Assembly: GCA_018261905.1 (NCBI GenBank)
Contig: JAGTRU010000032.1
Location: 1 to 44,138, forward strand
Reading direction: 5' to 3'
Source: Pseudomonadota bacterium
Lineage (GTDB): Bacteria > Pseudomonadota > Gammaproteobacteria > Burkholderiales > Rhodocyclaceae
Length of the DNA: 44,138 nucleotides
A program made the position numbers and the translations under genes. Under the pieces are notes generated by a model. The model saw nothing but the letters and a program-made list of their open reading frames with translations, was not told the origin of the DNA and searched no databases. Positions 8,216-19,173 of the stretch are shown here, piece by piece. Position 1 is the stretch's first letter, and every line of letters begins with the position of its first letter.

Positions 8216-8986
8216 TTAAGCTAACTTCCGCCGCACCATCTCAAACAAACAAACTGCCGCTGCCGCAGCCACATTCAGCGACTCCACCCCCCCCGGCATC
8301 GGAATCCTGACCCGCAGCCGCGCCGCGGCAATCAACTCAGCGCTAACCCCCTGCCCCTCGGCGCCAAAAACCCAGGCCAGTGGCCCCTGCCATTTCGCCT
8401 CATAAAGCGAAGTCGCCCCATCCAGGCAGGTCACCGCCGTGACACCCCGGAAGCCATCCATAAACGCCGCCAGATCGACCTCTTCATGAATGGCCAGGAC
8501 GAAATGCGCCCCCTGCCCGGCGCGCAGCACCTTGGGCGACCATGGTGAAGCGCCCCCCGGCGCCAGCAGTACCTGTTTCACACCGGCCGCGGCTGCCGTC
8601 CGCAATAGTGTCCCGACATTGCCCGGATCCTGCACGGCATCGAGTAGAACGGCATCCTGATGCAGATCCGGCGCCGCCGAACGGGCTGGCATGGGCGCCA
8701 CGGCAAGCAAACCGCTCGGCGTATCGACCAGACCGAGATCGCGCATCAGTACATCGGCCAGCACGATGAACTCGCGGCCTTCGACATAGTGGGCAATCTC
8801 GCCGGCCGCCAGGGCCGATTCGGCGACCACCAGGGTTTCGACCGGGCCGCAGGCCGCTTCGAAGGCTTCAACCAGATGCACGCCATCGAGCAGGGTCCGG
8901 CCGCTCTTGCGCCGCTCGCGGCCGGATTCGGCGAGGCGTTTGAGCGACTTGAAAAAGGGGTTGTCGCGCGACTGAATCAACTTCAT
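8216..8986 (-). CDS. SpoU/TrmH-family RNA 2'-O-methyltransferase
   Basis: A 256-residue SPOUT-fold enzyme expected to methylate a ribose 2'-OH in rRNA or tRNA using SAM. An N-terminal RNA-binding (SpoU_sub_bind-like) region covers about 1-100. The three knot motifs follow: [17 protein letters not shown] (from 115), the GAEGQGVS loop, and the C-terminal [16 protein letters not shown] segment. Its start overlaps the rnhB stop by 4 bases, making it the last gene of the long rpsB-to-rnhB cluster. Which nucleotide it modifies cannot be read from sequence; an RlmB-like rRNA target is one possibility. Confidence 0.9.
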   Translation of the reverse strand: MKLIQSRDNPFFKSLKRLAESGRERRKSGRTLLDGVHLVEAFEAACGPVETLVVAESALAAGEIAHYVEGREFIVLADVLMRDLGLVDTPSGLLAVAPMPARSAAPDLHQDAVLLDAVQDPGNVGTLLRTAAAAGVKQVLLAPGGASPWSPKVLRAGQGAHFVLAIHEEVDLAAFMDGFRGVTAVTCLDGATSLYEAKWQGPLAWVFGAEGQGVSAELIAAARLRVRIPMPGGVESLNVAAAAAVCLFEMVRRKLA

Positions 8987-9573
8987 AGCAGGGACAGCTG
9001 TTTGGCCACCGGGCCGAAGCTGCGTCGGTGTACCGGCGAGGCGCCATATTCTTCCAGCGCCGCGAAGTGCGCCGCCGTCGGGTAGCCCATATGCCGGTCG
9101 AAACCATATTGCGGATACTGCGCATGCAGGACCAGCATTTCGGCATCGCGCACCGTCTTGGCGAGGATGGAGGCAGCGGCGATCGAGGCGATCTTGCCAT
9201 CACCCTTGACGATGGCTTCAACCGGAATGTCCAGTTGCGGACAGCGATTGCCATCAACCAGAGCCGCAGTCGGCCGCACGGACAACCCCGCCACGGCGCG
9301 CTGCATGGCAAGCATTGTGGCGTGCAGGATGTTCAGGCGGTCGATTTCCTCGACCGAGGCCGAGGCGACGCACCAGGCAACGGCCCGTTCGCGGATCAGG
9401 ATGGCCAGCGCATCGCGCTTCTTTTCGGACAGCTTTTTCGAATCATTGAGTCCGGCAATCGGCCGTCCCGGATCGAGAATCACCGCCGCCGCCACCACCG
9501 AGCCGGCCAACGGTCCGCGCCCGGCCTCGTCGATTCCGCAGACAAGCCCGGGCGGGATGATCAGTTCAGGCAT
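8983..9573 (-). CDS. rnhB: Ribonuclease HII
   Basis: A 196-residue endonuclease that nicks RNA in RNA-DNA hybrids and starts removal of misincorporated ribonucleotides. The N-terminal [16 protein letters not shown] carries the metal-binding Asp15-Glu16 pair, and VDGN supplies a further conserved acidic position. It overlaps lpxB by 13 bases upstream and the RNA methylase by 4 bases downstream. lpxB-rnhB adjacency is widespread in proteobacteria. Confidence 0.96.
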   Translation of the reverse strand: MPELIIPPGLVCGIDEAGRGPLAGSVVAAAVILDPGRPIAGLNDSKKLSEKKRDALAILIRERAVAWCVASASVEEIDRLNILHATMLAMQRAVAGLSVRPTAALVDGNRCPQLDIPVEAIVKGDGKIASIAAASILAKTVRDAEMLVLHAQYPQYGFDRHMGYPTAAHFAALEEYGASPVHRRSFGPVAKQLSLL

Positions 9574-10709
9574 GCAATCACGGCGTTGGCTGCCTTCTCG
9601 GCGGTGTTCTGGCGCAACTGCAGATGCAGATCGGTGAACACCTCGGCCACTACCCGGGCGTTGTCCTTGTCCTGGTACAACTTGACCAGCGCCTCGGCAA
9701 GATTTTCCGGCGTTGCTTCATCCTGCAGAATTTCCGGCACCACCGAACGACCGGCCAGGATATTCGGCAGGCCGACGAAGGCCTGATAGGCCATGCGCTT
9801 CATGATCCAGTAGGAGAGTTTGGCGATCTTGTAGGTGATGACCATCGGCCGCTTGATCAGCGCCGCTTCGAGCGTTGCCGTACCGCTCGCCACCAGCGAG
9901 ACATCGGCGGCGCCCAGCGCGTCCTGGGCATGCCCGAAGAGCAGCCGAAACGGCACGTCGGCAGCCTGTTGCGTATAAATCGCCATCTCGAACTGCAAAC
10001 GCGTTTCGCGGGTAGTCAGCGGCACGACGAAGACGGCCGTCGGCAGATGCTGGTCGCGAATCAGCTTGGCCGTCTGGACGAAGGTTTCCGCCATCATCGC
10101 CAACTCGCCCTGGCGGCTGCCCGGCAACAACGCGATGATCGGCACATCGCGTGGCAGCGAGAGCTTTTCACGTACGGCCAACATATTGGTTTCGAGCGGT
10201 ATGCTGTCGGCCATCGGATGGCCGACATAGGTCACCGGAATATGCTCCCTTTCGTAGAGCGGCGGCTCCATCGGAAAGAGCGCCAGAACGCGATTGACGG
10301 CGCGGCCGATTTTCTTGATGCGACCACCGCGCCAGGCCCAGATCGAGGGACTGACATAGTGGATGGTCTTGATGCCGGCCGCCTTGAGATCGGTTTCCAG
10401 GCCGAGGTTGAAGTCCGGCGCGTCGACCCCGATAAAAATATCGGGCCGCAGTTCGAGCAGGCGCCTCTTTAGCTGGCGACGAATGCCGGCGATCTCGCGA
10501 TAATGTTTGAGGGCATCGACATAGCCCATGACCGCCAATTTTTCCAGCGGCCACCAGGCGTCGAACCCCTGCCCCTCCATCTTCGGCCCCCCGATGCCAT
10601 AGAAAACGGCATCCGGCAATTTGCTTTTAAGCGCGGCAATCAGATGGCTGGCCAGGAGATCCCCGGAGGCCTCGCCCGCCACCACCGCTATCCGGACCAC
10701 GCCGGCCAT
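9561..10709 (-). CDS. lpxB: Lipid-A-disaccharide synthase
   Basis: A 382-residue GT19 glycosyltransferase that joins 2,3-diacylglucosamine-1-phosphate (lipid X) to UDP-2,3-diacylglucosamine on the inner face of the cytoplasmic membrane. Family markers are [14 protein letters not shown] at the N-terminus and LLPGSRQGE in the middle. The ATG overlaps the lpxA TGA by one base, so LpxA and LpxB are probably translationally coupled. Confidence 0.97.
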   Translation of the reverse strand: MAGVVRIAVVAGEASGDLLASHLIAALKSKLPDAVFYGIGGPKMEGQGFDAWWPLEKLAVMGYVDALKHYREIAGIRRQLKRRLLELRPDIFIGVDAPDFNLGLETDLKAAGIKTIHYVSPSIWAWRGGRIKKIGRAVNRVLALFPMEPPLYEREHIPVTYVGHPMADSIPLETNMLAVREKLSLPRDVPIIALLPGSRQGELAMMAETFVQTAKLIRDQHLPTAVFVVPLTTRETRLQFEMAIYTQQAADVPFRLLFGHAQDALGAADVSLVASGTATLEAALIKRPMVITYKIAKLSYWIMKRMAYQAFVGLPNILAGRSVVPEILQDEATPENLAEALVKLYQDKDNARVVAEVFTDLHLQLRQNTAEKAANAVIACLN

Positions 10710-11479
10710 CAGCGGATGATGCCGCGCTTGGAGTGTTCGAGGAAATCGACAAAGCGCTGGACGTCGGGTTGCGTCTTGGCATCCTCGGTCAGCTTGGCCT
10801 TGGCCTCCTCAAGCAACAGCCCGGACTTGTACAACGTGCGATAGGCCCGCTTCAGCGAGGTAATCGAGTCGGCATTGAAACCGCGCCGCTTCAAACCCTC
10901 AACATTGATACCGTAAGGCGTTGCCGTATTGCCGGCGGCCATCAGGTAAGGCGGCACATCCTGCAGGATCACCGTGCTGACAGCCGTCATGACATGGACG
11001 CCGATGCGGCAGAACTGGTGTACGCCGGTGAAGCCGCCCAGGATGGCCCAGTCGTCGACCACGACATGGCCGGCCAGCGAGGCATTGTTGGCGAAAGTCA
11101 CCTTGTTACCGACCTGGCAATCGTGCGCGATATGCACGTAAGCCATGATCCAGTTGTCATCGCCCAGGCGGGTGACGCCGGCATCCTGCACGGTGCCCAG
11201 ATTGAAGGTGCAGAATTCGCGGATCGTGTTGCGGTCGCCAATTTCCAGACGCGTCGGCTCGCCGGCGTATTTCTTGTCCTGCGGCACTTCGCCCAGCGAA
11301 CAGAACTGAAAGATATGGTTGTCGCGGCCGATGCGGGTATGGCCCTTGATGATGGTGTGCGGACCAATCTTGCTCCCGTCACCGATCTCGACATCGGGGC
11401 CGATGATGGAATAGGCGCCGATCTCGACATTGGCGCCGATCCTGGCGCCCGGATCGACAATGGCAGTCGGATGAATCAT
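10709..11479 (-). CDS. lpxA: UDP-N-acetylglucosamine O-acyltransferase
   Basis: A 256-residue left-handed beta-helix enzyme that transfers a 3-hydroxyacyl chain from ACP to UDP-GlcNAc, the first step of lipid A synthesis. Hexapeptide repeats run over residues 3-180, and the catalytic His lies in YVHIAHDCQ (His119, matching E. coli His125). The C-terminal helical part contains [12 protein letters not shown]. At the position of the E. coli hydrocarbon-ruler residue Gly173 there is Val167, in the segment HVMTAVST. A bulkier residue there shortens the preferred acyl chain in other LpxA proteins, so a chain shorter than C14 is predicted. It lies one base after fabZ. Confidence 0.97.
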   Translation of the reverse strand: MIHPTAIVDPGARIGANVEIGAYSIIGPDVEIGDGSKIGPHTIIKGHTRIGRDNHIFQFCSLGEVPQDKKYAGEPTRLEIGDRNTIREFCTFNLGTVQDAGVTRLGDDNWIMAYVHIAHDCQVGNKVTFANNASLAGHVVVDDWAILGGFTGVHQFCRIGVHVMTAVSTVILQDVPPYLMAAGNTATPYGINVEGLKRRGFNADSITSLKRAYRTLYKSGLLLEEAKAKLTEDAKTQPDVQRFVDFLEHSKRGIIR

Positions 11480-11480
11480 C

Positions 11481-11915
11481 TCAGAGGTCCCGCTTGGCGC
11501 ACATCAGTTTGGCGGAAGCGGCCAGTTGACCGTCAACACGCGCTTCGGCGATAAATTTCCAGACACCGCGCATCTGACGTTCGAGCTGGATATGCAGATG
11601 CAACTGATCGCCCGGCACCACGGGCTTCTTGAAACGTGCCTCGTCGATACCGGCAAAATAGAACACGGTATCCGGCGATGGCTTTTCATTCATCGACTTG
11701 AAGGACAGAATGCCGGCCGCCTGGGCCAGCGCTTCCATGATCAGCACGCCCGGCATCACAGGATGGTGCGGAAAATGGCCGACAAAGAAAGGTTCGTTGA
11801 TCGTTACGTTCTTGTAGGCGTGAATCGACTTGTTGGGTTCCAGTTCGAGCACGCGATCGACGAGCAGGAAGGGGTAGCGATGCGGCAAGTGTTCAAGAAT
11901 TTCCTGGATATCCAT
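11481..11915 (-). CDS. fabZ: 3-hydroxyacyl-ACP dehydratase FabZ
   Basis: A 144-residue hot-dog-fold dehydratase that removes water from 3-hydroxyacyl-ACP in fatty acid elongation. It competes with LpxA and LpxD for the same substrates. Catalytic His47 lies in [11 protein letters not shown], and Glu61 follows 14 residues later as in E. coli. The N-terminal [13 protein letters not shown] is typical. It sits between lpxD (4-base gap) and lpxA (1-base gap), the standard arrangement balancing lipid A against phospholipid synthesis. Confidence 0.97.
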   Translation of the reverse strand: MDIQEILEHLPHRYPFLLVDRVLELEPNKSIHAYKNVTINEPFFVGHFPHHPVMPGVLIMEALAQAAGILSFKSMNEKPSPDTVFYFAGIDEARFKKPVVPGDQLHLHIQLERQMRGVWKFIAEARVDGQLAASAKLMCAKRDL

Positions 11916-11919
11916 TTTA

Positions 11920-12963
11920 TTAACCCTCTTCCTTGGTATTTTTAAGTTTTTTTTCGAGTTCGGCGACTCGTTCGGCCAGTTTTACCAGACTCTTAGCGTG
12001 GGCCGCGTTATGCAACCAGTCGGCATGTTCGTTCATCGGGAAAATACTGGTGTAACGGCCAGGCTTCTTGATGCTCTTGGTCACAGTCGTCGCGCCGGAA
12101 ATCACAACCCCGGAGGCGATGGTGATGTGTCCTTCAATCATGCCGGCGCCGCCGACAATCACATTGTCCTGCAAGGTCGTGCTGCCGGCGATGCCGACGC
12201 AGCCGCAGAGCAGACAGTTCTTGCCGATCCGGCAGTTATGGCCAACATGAACCAGATTGTCGAGCTTGCAGCCATCGCCAATCACCGTATCTTCCAGCGC
12301 TCCGCGATCGATCGACGTACTGGCGCCGATCTCGACGTCATCGCCGATGAGGACCCTGCCGATTTGCGGAATCTTGACCCATTTTCCCTGGTCGGGTGCG
12401 AAGCCGAAACCATCGGCACCGATCACTGCACTGGCGTGGATGATCGTGTTTCTACCAATCTGGCAACCGGCGTAGATCGTGACATTGGCGTAAAGCACCG
12501 TACCGTCGCCGATACTGACACCATCGCCGATAACGCAACCGGCGTGAATGGCAACCCCTTCACCCAGCCTAACGTCGCGCCCGATGCAGGCATTCGGCCC
12601 GATACTGGCACTGGCCGGCACGACCGAGGCAGACAGCGCGCTCGGGTGAACCCCCGGGATCACCGATGCAGGAGGATTGAGCAAGGTCGCCAGGCGCGCG
12701 TAATAGGCGTAGGGATTCCGGGTCACGATGCGCGGCAGGTCGACGGCATCGGCGAAATCCGGCGGCACGATGACGGCGGATGCCCGAGTCCCCAGCAGTT
12801 GCGCCTTGTACTTCGGATTCGCCAGGAAACTGATATCCCCCGTCCCTGCGGATTCCAGCGGTGCTACGGCGCGAACCTGTGTTTGTGCGTCACCAAGCAC
12901 ATCGCCGCCCAGACGGGCGGCGATCTCAGCCAGGGACACTTGAATGCTAACCGCCTCCGGCAT
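11920..12963 (-). CDS. lpxD: UDP-3-O-(3-hydroxyacyl)glucosamine N-acyltransferase
   Basis: A 347-residue enzyme that adds the N-linked 3-hydroxyacyl chain in lipid A synthesis. The N-terminal uridine-binding domain (about 1-100) includes [11 protein letters not shown] long hexapeptide beta-helix (about 105-310) contains the catalytic His242 in [10 protein letters not shown] lysine- and glutamate-rich C-terminal helix (about 320-347) matches the ACP-binding end. The ATG overlaps the skp stop codon by one base. Confidence 0.97.
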   Translation of the reverse strand: MPEAVSIQVSLAEIAARLGGDVLGDAQTQVRAVAPLESAGTGDISFLANPKYKAQLLGTRASAVIVPPDFADAVDLPRIVTRNPYAYYARLATLLNPPASVIPGVHPSALSASVVPASASIGPNACIGRDVRLGEGVAIHAGCVIGDGVSIGDGTVLYANVTIYAGCQIGRNTIIHASAVIGADGFGFAPDQGKWVKIPQIGRVLIGDDVEIGASTSIDRGALEDTVIGDGCKLDNLVHVGHNCRIGKNCLLCGCVGIAGSTTLQDNVIVGGAGMIEGHITIASGVVISGATTVTKSIKKPGRYTSIFPMNEHADWLHNAAHAKSLVKLAERVAELEKKLKNTKEEG

Positions 12964-13466
12964 TACTTGCCTTCAGCAAGTGCCTTGATCACACGCTCGG
13001 TAATATCCAGACGCGGACTGACCCAAACGACATCCTGCAGAATCAGGTCATATTTTTCGGTTTCGGCGATCTGCTTGATGGCCTTGTTGGCCTTCTCGAT
13101 CACCGCTGCATTTTCTTCATTCTGCCGCAGATTCAGATCTTCGCGGAACTCGCGCTGCTTGCGCTGGAATTCACGCGACAATTCGCCGAATTCCTTTTCC
13201 TTGGTACGCCGGTCCGCTTCGGCCATGGTCACCGAATTCTTTTCCAGGTTTTCCTGCAAGCCCTGCAATTGTTTGGCCATGCGTTGCAAATCCTGATCGC
13301 GCTTGGCGAACTCGCCTTCCAGCTTCTTCGCCGCCTTCTGTGCTGCCGGGGCATCGCGGAAAATGCGCTGGGTATTGACATAACCCACTTTCAATTCGGT
13401 CGCACCGACGCTAGTCATCAACAGCGCCGACATTAATGATGCGAGAACTAGAGACTTAATTTTCAA
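12963..13466 (-). CDS. skp: Periplasmic OmpH/Skp-family chaperone
   Basis: A 167-residue secreted protein with a signal peptide of about 22 residues ([22 protein letters not shown]). The mature part starts [17 protein letters not shown], typical of OmpH/Skp. A long charged coiled coil (about 45-120) would form the tentacles that hold unfolded outer-membrane proteins. Its place directly downstream of bamA (15-base gap) supports a role in handing clients to the Bam complex. Confidence 0.93.
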   Translation of the reverse strand: MKIKSLVLASLMSALLMTSVGATELKVGYVNTQRIFRDAPAAQKAAKKLEGEFAKRDQDLQRMAKQLQGLQENLEKNSVTMAEADRRTKEKEFGELSREFQRKQREFREDLNLRQNEENAAVIEKANKAIKQIAETEKYDLILQDVVWVSPRLDITERVIKALAEGK

Positions 13467-13481
13467 CTTGATACTCCTGAA

Positions 13482-15791
13482 TCAAAATGTAGTGCCCAAC
13501 TGGAACTGGAAGAGTTCCGACTGATCGCCCTCTTTCTTGTTAAGCGGCCGGCCCAGACTGAACTTGAGCGGCCCCATCGGGGAAATCCAGGCGGCGGAGA
13601 GACCGGTCGAATAGCGCAAGCCGGACGATGCGGAATAGGTACTCAAGGTATCGTTCGCTGGCTGACTACCATAAACCTGACCGGCATCGAAGAACCAGCC
13701 CATCCGGAAACTTTTTTCCATACCGGGAAAGCCCCAGAGCAATTCGGCATTGCCGACCACCCGGGTATTGCCGCCGATACGATATTGCGACGAGGTTGAA
13801 ATATCTGTCGCGATGGGCCCCAGCGATGACGCCTTGTAGCCACGCACGGAGCCAACACCGCCGGCATAGAAATTCTTGAAGAACGGCAATGCCATGCCAC
13901 CATAGCCATTGGCGTAACCCACTTCGCCATTCAACATCAGCGTGAACTTGGTGTTCAAGGGGATGAAGTGTTGCAACTGATAGTTGAGGCGATAATACTT
14001 CAGATCACCACCGGGCACGGCAACCTCAATGCCTGCCTTCTGGAAAGTCCCCTTGGTCGGAAAGAAATAGCTGTCCTTGCTGTCGCTGGCCCAGTTCAGC
14101 GTGAGCGGAACTGACAGGTTGGTATTACCGAACTCCTGGACGAAGGTTTTGTAATAAGAAGGACTGGTGTCATAGGTCGTGATTTTTGTCGAATCGAAGC
14201 CCACTCCGAAACCCAGCGATTCTTTTTCACCAATCGGAAAACCGAAACGCACGCCAGCTCCAGTTGACGCCGAGCTGTAGGTCGCAATGGAGGTTGAGCT
14301 GGTATTCACCGTTCGATGATAAATATCGAAGCCCTGACTTACCCCGTCCGTCGTAAAGTAGGGATTGGTATACGAAAAGGCGTAGGTCCGATACGTCTTG
14401 GCGGAATTGACCTGAATGGCCACATTGTTGCCACTACCCATGAAATTATTCTGGGCAATCGACCCGGAAAGAATAACCTTATCGGTACTCGACGTCCCCA
14501 CCCCGAGCATCAAATTGCCGGTCGGCTTTTCGACGACCCCCATATTGACGTCGATCTGATCGGCCGTCCCCGGTACAGCCGGGGTTTCGACAGTTACATC
14601 GGTAAAATAGCCAAGCCGGTCAACGCGCTGCTTGGAGGCGGTGACCCGATCGGCATCATACCAACCACCTTCCATCTGGCGAATTTCACGGCGAATGACT
14701 TCATCACGCGTCCGCGTATTGCCGGTCACATTGATCCGCCGCACATAAACCCGTTTGCCCGGATCGATAAAAATGGTGAAGGCGACTTTACGGGTTTCCT
14801 TGTTGATTTCCGGCGCCGCATTGACATTGGCAAAGGCATAGCCCTCCTTGCCCAGGCGATCGCTGATTGCCTTGGTCGTCTCGTTCAGGCGTTCGCGTGA
14901 GAAAACATCGCCGGCCTTGACCGTAATCAGCTTGCGGAACTCGTCTTCGGGGATATCGAAATAGCCGGCCAGTTTCACCGATGAAACCTGATAGCGCTCG
15001 CCTTCAGTGACATTGACCGTTATGAAGACATCCTGCTTTTCAGCAGAAATGGAAACCTGCGTCGACTCTACCGAGAACTCGAGATAGCCCTGGTTCATGT
15101 AGAAGGACTTCAGTTTTTCCAGATCGGCCGAAAGCTTTTGCCGGGAATACTGGTCGTTCTTGGTATACCAACTGAGCCAACCCGGCGTCGACAACTGGAA
15201 TTGAGCAAGCAGTTCCTTGTCGCTGAAAGACTTGGCGCCGACGAAGTTGATCTGGCGAATCTTGGCCGCCGCCCCTTCTTCGATATTGAAATTGATGCCG
15301 ACCCGATTGCGCTCCAGCGGCGTTATCGTCGTCGTGATGTTGACGCCATATTTGCCTCGCGTCAGATACTGACGCTTCAGTTCCTGCTCGGCCTTTTCGA
15401 GCAGGGCGCGATCGAAGATGCGGCCTTCGGCAATCCCCGTATCCTTGAGGGCCTTGGTAATGACATCCTTCTCAAACTCCTTCATGCCGACGAAATCAAG
15501 CTTGGCGATGGCCGGGCGCTCCTGCACCATGACGACCATCACATCCTTGTCGATCTCGATTCGGACATCCTTGAAGAAACCCGTGGCAAACAGGGTTTTG
15601 ATCGATTGCGCCGCCTTTTCGTCGGTCAGCGTATCGCCCACCTTGACCGGAAGATAGCTGAAGACGGTACCAGCCTCGGTGCGCTGGATTCCCTCAACAC
15701 GGATATCCTTGACCGTAAAAGACTCGAAAGCCAGGACGGGTGTGGCGAATAGGCCAGCAATCAGGACAGACAGCAGCGATTTGTTCATCAT
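13482..15791 (-). CDS. bamA: Outer-membrane protein assembly factor BamA
   Basis: A 769-residue Omp85 protein, the core of the beta-barrel assembly machine. A signal peptide ends near residue 21 (TPVLA). Five POTRA domains occupy about 22-420 and a 16-strand barrel fills the rest. The conserved loop-6 motif is VRGY, and the chain ends in phenylalanine (QLGTTF), as expected for a barrel C-terminal signal. Two ATG codons are adjacent at the start (15791 and 15788); either may be used. It follows rseP with no intergenic base. Confidence 0.97.
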   Translation of the reverse strand: MMNKSLLSVLIAGLFATPVLAFESFTVKDIRVEGIQRTEAGTVFSYLPVKVGDTLTDEKAAQSIKTLFATGFFKDVRIEIDKDVMVVMVQERPAIAKLDFVGMKEFEKDVITKALKDTGIAEGRIFDRALLEKAEQELKRQYLTRGKYGVNITTTITPLERNRVGINFNIEEGAAAKIRQINFVGAKSFSDKELLAQFQLSTPGWLSWYTKNDQYSRQKLSADLEKLKSFYMNQGYLEFSVESTQVSISAEKQDVFITVNVTEGERYQVSSVKLAGYFDIPEDEFRKLITVKAGDVFSRERLNETTKAISDRLGKEGYAFANVNAAPEINKETRKVAFTIFIDPGKRVYVRRINVTGNTRTRDEVIRREIRQMEGGWYDADRVTASKQRVDRLGYFTDVTVETPAVPGTADQIDVNMGVVEKPTGNLMLGVGTSSTDKVILSGSIAQNNFMGSGNNVAIQVNSAKTYRTYAFSYTNPYFTTDGVSQGFDIYHRTVNTSSTSIATYSSASTGAGVRFGFPIGEKESLGFGVGFDSTKITTYDTSPSYYKTFVQEFGNTNLSVPLTLNWASDSKDSYFFPTKGTFQKAGIEVAVPGGDLKYYRLNYQLQHFIPLNTKFTLMLNGEVGYANGYGGMALPFFKNFYAGGVGSVRGYKASSLGPIATDISTSSQYRIGGNTRVVGNAELLWGFPGMEKSFRMGWFFDAGQVYGSQPANDTLSTYSASSGLRYSTGLSAAWISPMGPLKFSLGRPLNKKEGDQSELFQFQLGTTF

Positions 15792-17159
15792 TCAGCCAGC
15801 AACCAGGCGGTTTATGTCATTAAAAAAGGCAAAAGCCATCAGCATAAAAAGAATGAACAAACCGATTCGTTGTCCAATCTCCATGGCCCGCTCGGAAAGC
15901 GGGCGCCGCCTGACGACTTCTATCATATGATACATCAAATGCCCCCCATCCAGCACCGGGATGGGCAGCAGATTCAGGACACCAAGACTGATACTGACCA
16001 GCGCCATGAACTTCAGGTAGTACTCCACTCCCAGGCGCGCCGACTGTCCGGCATAATCGGCAATGGTCACCGGACCGGAGAGATTTTTCCACGACACCTC
16101 ACCCGTCAACATCTTACCCAGCATAAGCAAACTGAATATCGACTTATCCCAGGTTTCTGCAATTGCCTTGCCACCTGCCGCAAAAAAGCCGTAACTGACA
16201 AAGGTACGCACCTCCCGACGGGCCTCACCGGAATCAGCCACCCCAACACCGATTTTTCCGACGGTCCGCCCGCGCTCCTCAACCGATTCCGGGATCAGCT
16301 CCATTTCCAGCACCTGCCCCTGGCGCTCCACGGTCAGCCGGCAACTGACGCCGGCCGAGGCGCTGATCTTCTCGACCAGATCGAACCAACCGGCAATCGC
16401 CCCCCCATCAATTGCCAGCACCCGGTCGCCGGCTTGCAAACCAGCCCGCTCGCCCGGCCTGCCATTCACCACCTGACCGAGCACGGCGGGGAGTTTCGGG
16501 CGGTAAAAATTGATCCCCAGCCGTTCCAGTGCATCACCTTCCCAGCCATTGTCGCCGGCTGCCTGCAAATATAGCCGGCGCAGCGAAATTTCCTGCTGCT
16601 CATTGATCACCTCAAGTTCCGTACTTTCCTGATCAACCGCTTTTTGCAGCAAAGTCCAGCGCAGGCCATCCCAGGTCGCCACCGGCGCCCCATCGACCAA
16701 GCGCACCAGCTCTCCATTGTTGATTCCGGCCAAAGCCGCCGGCGAATCGACCGGCGGCTTGCCGAGCACGGGCAGCAATTCCTGCGTGCCGTGCATAAAG
16801 ATGCCCCAATAGAGGACGATGGCCAGCAGGAAATTGGCGAGCGGCCCGGCGCCGACGATCAGACTGCGCTTGCCGACGCTTTGCCGATTGAAGGCGCGGT
16901 CCAATTGATCCGCCGCAACTTCATCCTCCCCCTCATCGAGCATCTTGACGTAACCACCCAGCGGAAAAATACTGACCGCCCACTCCGTTTGTTCGCGTCC
17001 CAGCTTTTTCTGCCACAGCACCGGACCAAAACCGAGCGAGAAGCGCAACACCTTGACGCCGCAGAGACGGGCCGCGACATAGTGGCCAAACTCGTGAACG
17101 ACGATCAGTACGCCAAGTACCAGAAGAAAAGCAGCAAGATAGAACGGCAGATCAGTCAC
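15792..17159 (-). CDS. rseP: Site-2 intramembrane metalloprotease RseP
   Basis: A 455-residue inner-membrane zinc protease that cleaves the anti-sigma factor RseA after its first cut, releasing envelope-stress sigma E. It also clears signal peptides. The first membrane helix carries the zinc motif HEFGH at residues 22-26. Two PDZ domains lie in the periplasmic middle region (about 115-300). The conserved PIPVLDGGH near the C-terminus supplies the third zinc ligand. The ATG overlaps the dxr stop by 4 bases, and bamA follows directly. Confidence 0.97.
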   Translation of the reverse strand: MTDLPFYLAAFLLVLGVLIVVHEFGHYVAARLCGVKVLRFSLGFGPVLWQKKLGREQTEWAVSIFPLGGYVKMLDEGEDEVAADQLDRAFNRQSVGKRSLIVGAGPLANFLLAIVLYWGIFMHGTQELLPVLGKPPVDSPAALAGINNGELVRLVDGAPVATWDGLRWTLLQKAVDQESTELEVINEQQEISLRRLYLQAAGDNGWEGDALERLGINFYRPKLPAVLGQVVNGRPGERAGLQAGDRVLAIDGGAIAGWFDLVEKISASAGVSCRLTVERQGQVLEMELIPESVEERGRTVGKIGVGVADSGEARREVRTFVSYGFFAAGGKAIAETWDKSIFSLLMLGKMLTGEVSWKNLSGPVTIADYAGQSARLGVEYYLKFMALVSISLGVLNLLPIPVLDGGHLMYHMIEVVRRRPLSERAMEIGQRIGLFILFMLMAFAFFNDINRLVAG

Positions 17160-18346
17160 GAGAAATGACGATCACGTATCATCCGGCTCGCCACCTGGCG
17201 GGCTTCCGCATCCGCCGCCAGAACATCGGCCAGACTGCGCTGCGGGCCGGCCGGCAAGGCCGCCAGCGTTGCCTCGTTGATTTCCGCGATACCCAGAAAG
17301 GGCAACTCGCGATCAAGAAAGGCAGCCACCGCCACTTCATTGGCAGCATTCAAAATGGCTGCCGCCGTGCCGCCTTCGGCCAACGCGTCGTAAGCCAGTT
17401 GCAAGCAGCGGAAACGGACAAAATCGGGCGGATGAAAATCGAGACGCCCAACCTTGAACAGATCCAGGGGTTCAACCCCTGCCGCAATGCGCTCCGGATA
17501 AGCCAGGGCATAGGCAATCGGAGTCCGCATATCCGGGTTGCCCAGTTGCGCCAGTACCGAGCCGTCAGCATACTCGACCGCCGAATGGATCACACTCTGC
17601 GGATGGACGACGACCTGGATCATCGCCGGCGGCGCGGCAAACAGCCAGTGGGCCTCGATAACTTCCAGACCCTTGTTCATCATGGTCGCCGAATCGACCG
17701 AAATCTTGCGCCCCATGACCCAGTTCGGGTGAGCGCAAGCCTGCTCCGGAGTAACGTTCGCCAATTCGGCCAGCGGCACAGTACGGAACGGACCACCGGA
17801 AGCCGTCAGCAGAATGCGACGCACCCCGCAATCCTCCAGACCGCGGGAAAAATCGGTCGGCAGGGCCTGGAAAATGGCATTGTGTTCGCTATCGACCGGC
17901 AACAAGGTAGCGCCATGCGTATGCACGGCATGCATGAATAACTCGCCGGCCATGACCAGCACTTCCTTGTTGGCCAGCAGCACCCGCTTGCCGGCCCGGG
18001 CGGCGGCCAAGGTCGGCTCCAGGCCGGCGGCGCCAACGATCGCCGCCATCACGGCGTCGACTTCGGGCCGCGCCGCCAATTCGATCAGGGCTTCGACCCC
18101 ATGGCGAACTTCAGTCGCCAACCCGGCGGCCCGGCAGTGCTCAGTCAGTTGCTGAGCCAGGTGAGCATCGCGCAGCACGGCAAAGCGCGGCCGGAACTCC
18201 AGACACTGCGCGAACAGCTTGTCCACCTGGCTGTGTGCGCACAGCGCAAAAGCTCGGTAACGGTCGGGATGCCGACGCATGACATCCAAGGTACTGACCC
18301 CGATCGAACCGGTCGAACCCAGCAGCGTGATGTTTTGCAATTTCAT
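17156..18346 (-). CDS. dxr: 1-deoxy-D-xylulose 5-phosphate reductoisomerase
   Basis: A 396-residue NADPH-dependent enzyme that converts DXP to methylerythritol 4-phosphate, committing carbon to isoprenoids. The nucleotide-binding loop LLGSTGSIG is at 8-16. Metal ligands Asp152 and Glu154 are in [10 protein letters not shown], and the third acidic ligand is in [13 protein letters not shown] (224-236). SGGPFR lines the active-site loop. Isoprenoids made here feed the UppS product encoded two genes upstream. The gene overlaps cdsA by 4 bases. Confidence 0.97.
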   Translation of the reverse strand: MKLQNITLLGSTGSIGVSTLDVMRRHPDRYRAFALCAHSQVDKLFAQCLEFRPRFAVLRDAHLAQQLTEHCRAAGLATEVRHGVEALIELAARPEVDAVMAAIVGAAGLEPTLAAARAGKRVLLANKEVLVMAGELFMHAVHTHGATLLPVDSEHNAIFQALPTDFSRGLEDCGVRRILLTASGGPFRTVPLAELANVTPEQACAHPNWVMGRKISVDSATMMNKGLEVIEAHWLFAAPPAMIQVVVHPQSVIHSAVEYADGSVLAQLGNPDMRTPIAYALAYPERIAAGVEPLDLFKVGRLDFHPPDFVRFRCLQLAYDALAEGGTAAAILNAANEVAVAAFLDRELPFLGIAEINEATLAALPAGPQRSLADVLAADAEARQVASRMIRDRHFS

Positions 18347-19173
18347 GAGGCCTGGTAGAGCGCCAGCAACAAGGCCACCACCGGCAGCGTCGAGGTCAGG
18401 CTGTCGATACGGTCGAGGACGCCGCCATGGCCGGGCAGCACGTTGCTGCTATCCTTGATACCGGCCTTGCGCTTGAGAAGTGATTCGTAAAGATCGCCAA
18501 TGATGCTGATGACCGTCACGAACAGCAGCGCCACAATCCACAGCGCCAACGATGGCGTCTGCAAGCCGGCGCCAAAACGCACGACCAGACCGTAGACCAC
18601 GACGCCAACAACGGCGCCATAGGCCCCGGCCCAGGTCTTGCCCGGACTGATGGTCGGTGCCATCTTGCGCTTACCGAAAGCGCGCCCCGAAAAATAGGCG
18701 GCAATGTCGGCCATCCAGACGACGGCAAAAATACCGAGCAAGCCCCAGGGGCCCAGGGTGCGCAATTGCACCATGGCCAGCCAGGTCGGTAACAGAACGA
18801 CAGCCCCGACCAACAAACCGGAAACACCGCCAAGCGCCCACTGGGCGCGCAGCCAGAAGGGCATCAGCAGACACCAGAAGACCGCCGAAAGGACGTAGAA
18901 CACCAACGGCCAGCCCGTCGCCGGGGCAAACTGCCCGACCGTACCGAGGGCAAGCGGATCGAGCAGCGAAATGCCACCGCAGAGCACGGCCGTCGCCACG
19001 CCGAGCAGACGGCGAGCGTTGTCCGACCACTTCAGCAAGGCTCCCCACTCCCAGGCCGCAACCCCGATAAAAGCGGCCACCAGCAAAGCCCAGGCGGCCT
19101 GGGGCAGAAGAAAAATACTGGGCAGGAGCAGCGCCATCAGGACCAGGGCCGTGATGACACGGGTCTTAAGCAT
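18343..19173 (-). CDS. cdsA: Phosphatidate cytidylyltransferase (CDP-diacylglycerol synthase)
   Basis: A 276-residue polytopic inner-membrane enzyme that makes CDP-diacylglycerol from phosphatidate and CTP, the branch point for all phospholipids. It shows about eight hydrophobic segments. The family signature is at the C-terminus: K-R-x4-K-D-S-S-N followed by [13 protein letters not shown]. An [11 protein letters not shown] loop precedes it. It overlaps uppS by 8 bases and dxr by 4 bases. A second, more divergent CDP-diglyceride synthase-like gene lies at 42200-43153; this one, in the canonical cluster, is the housekeeping copy. Confidence 0.96.
   Translation of the reverse strand: MLKTRVITALVLMALLLPSIFLLPQAAWALLVAAFIGVAAWEWGALLKWSDNARRLLGVATAVLCGGISLLDPLALGTVGQFAPATGWPLVFYVLSAVFWCLLMPFWLRAQWALGGVSGLLVGAVVLLPTWLAMVQLRTLGPWGLLGIFAVVWMADIAAYFSGRAFGKRKMAPTISPGKTWAGAYGAVVGVVVYGLVVRFGAGLQTPSLALWIVALLFVTVISIIGDLYESLLKRKAGIKDSSNVLPGHGGVLDRIDSLTSTLPVVALLLALYQAS

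Noticed and set aside
11998..13296. A 432-codon open frame on the plus strand
   Set aside because: It is antisense to the lpxD hexapeptide repeats and skp; the repetitive composition comes from the beta-helix codons.
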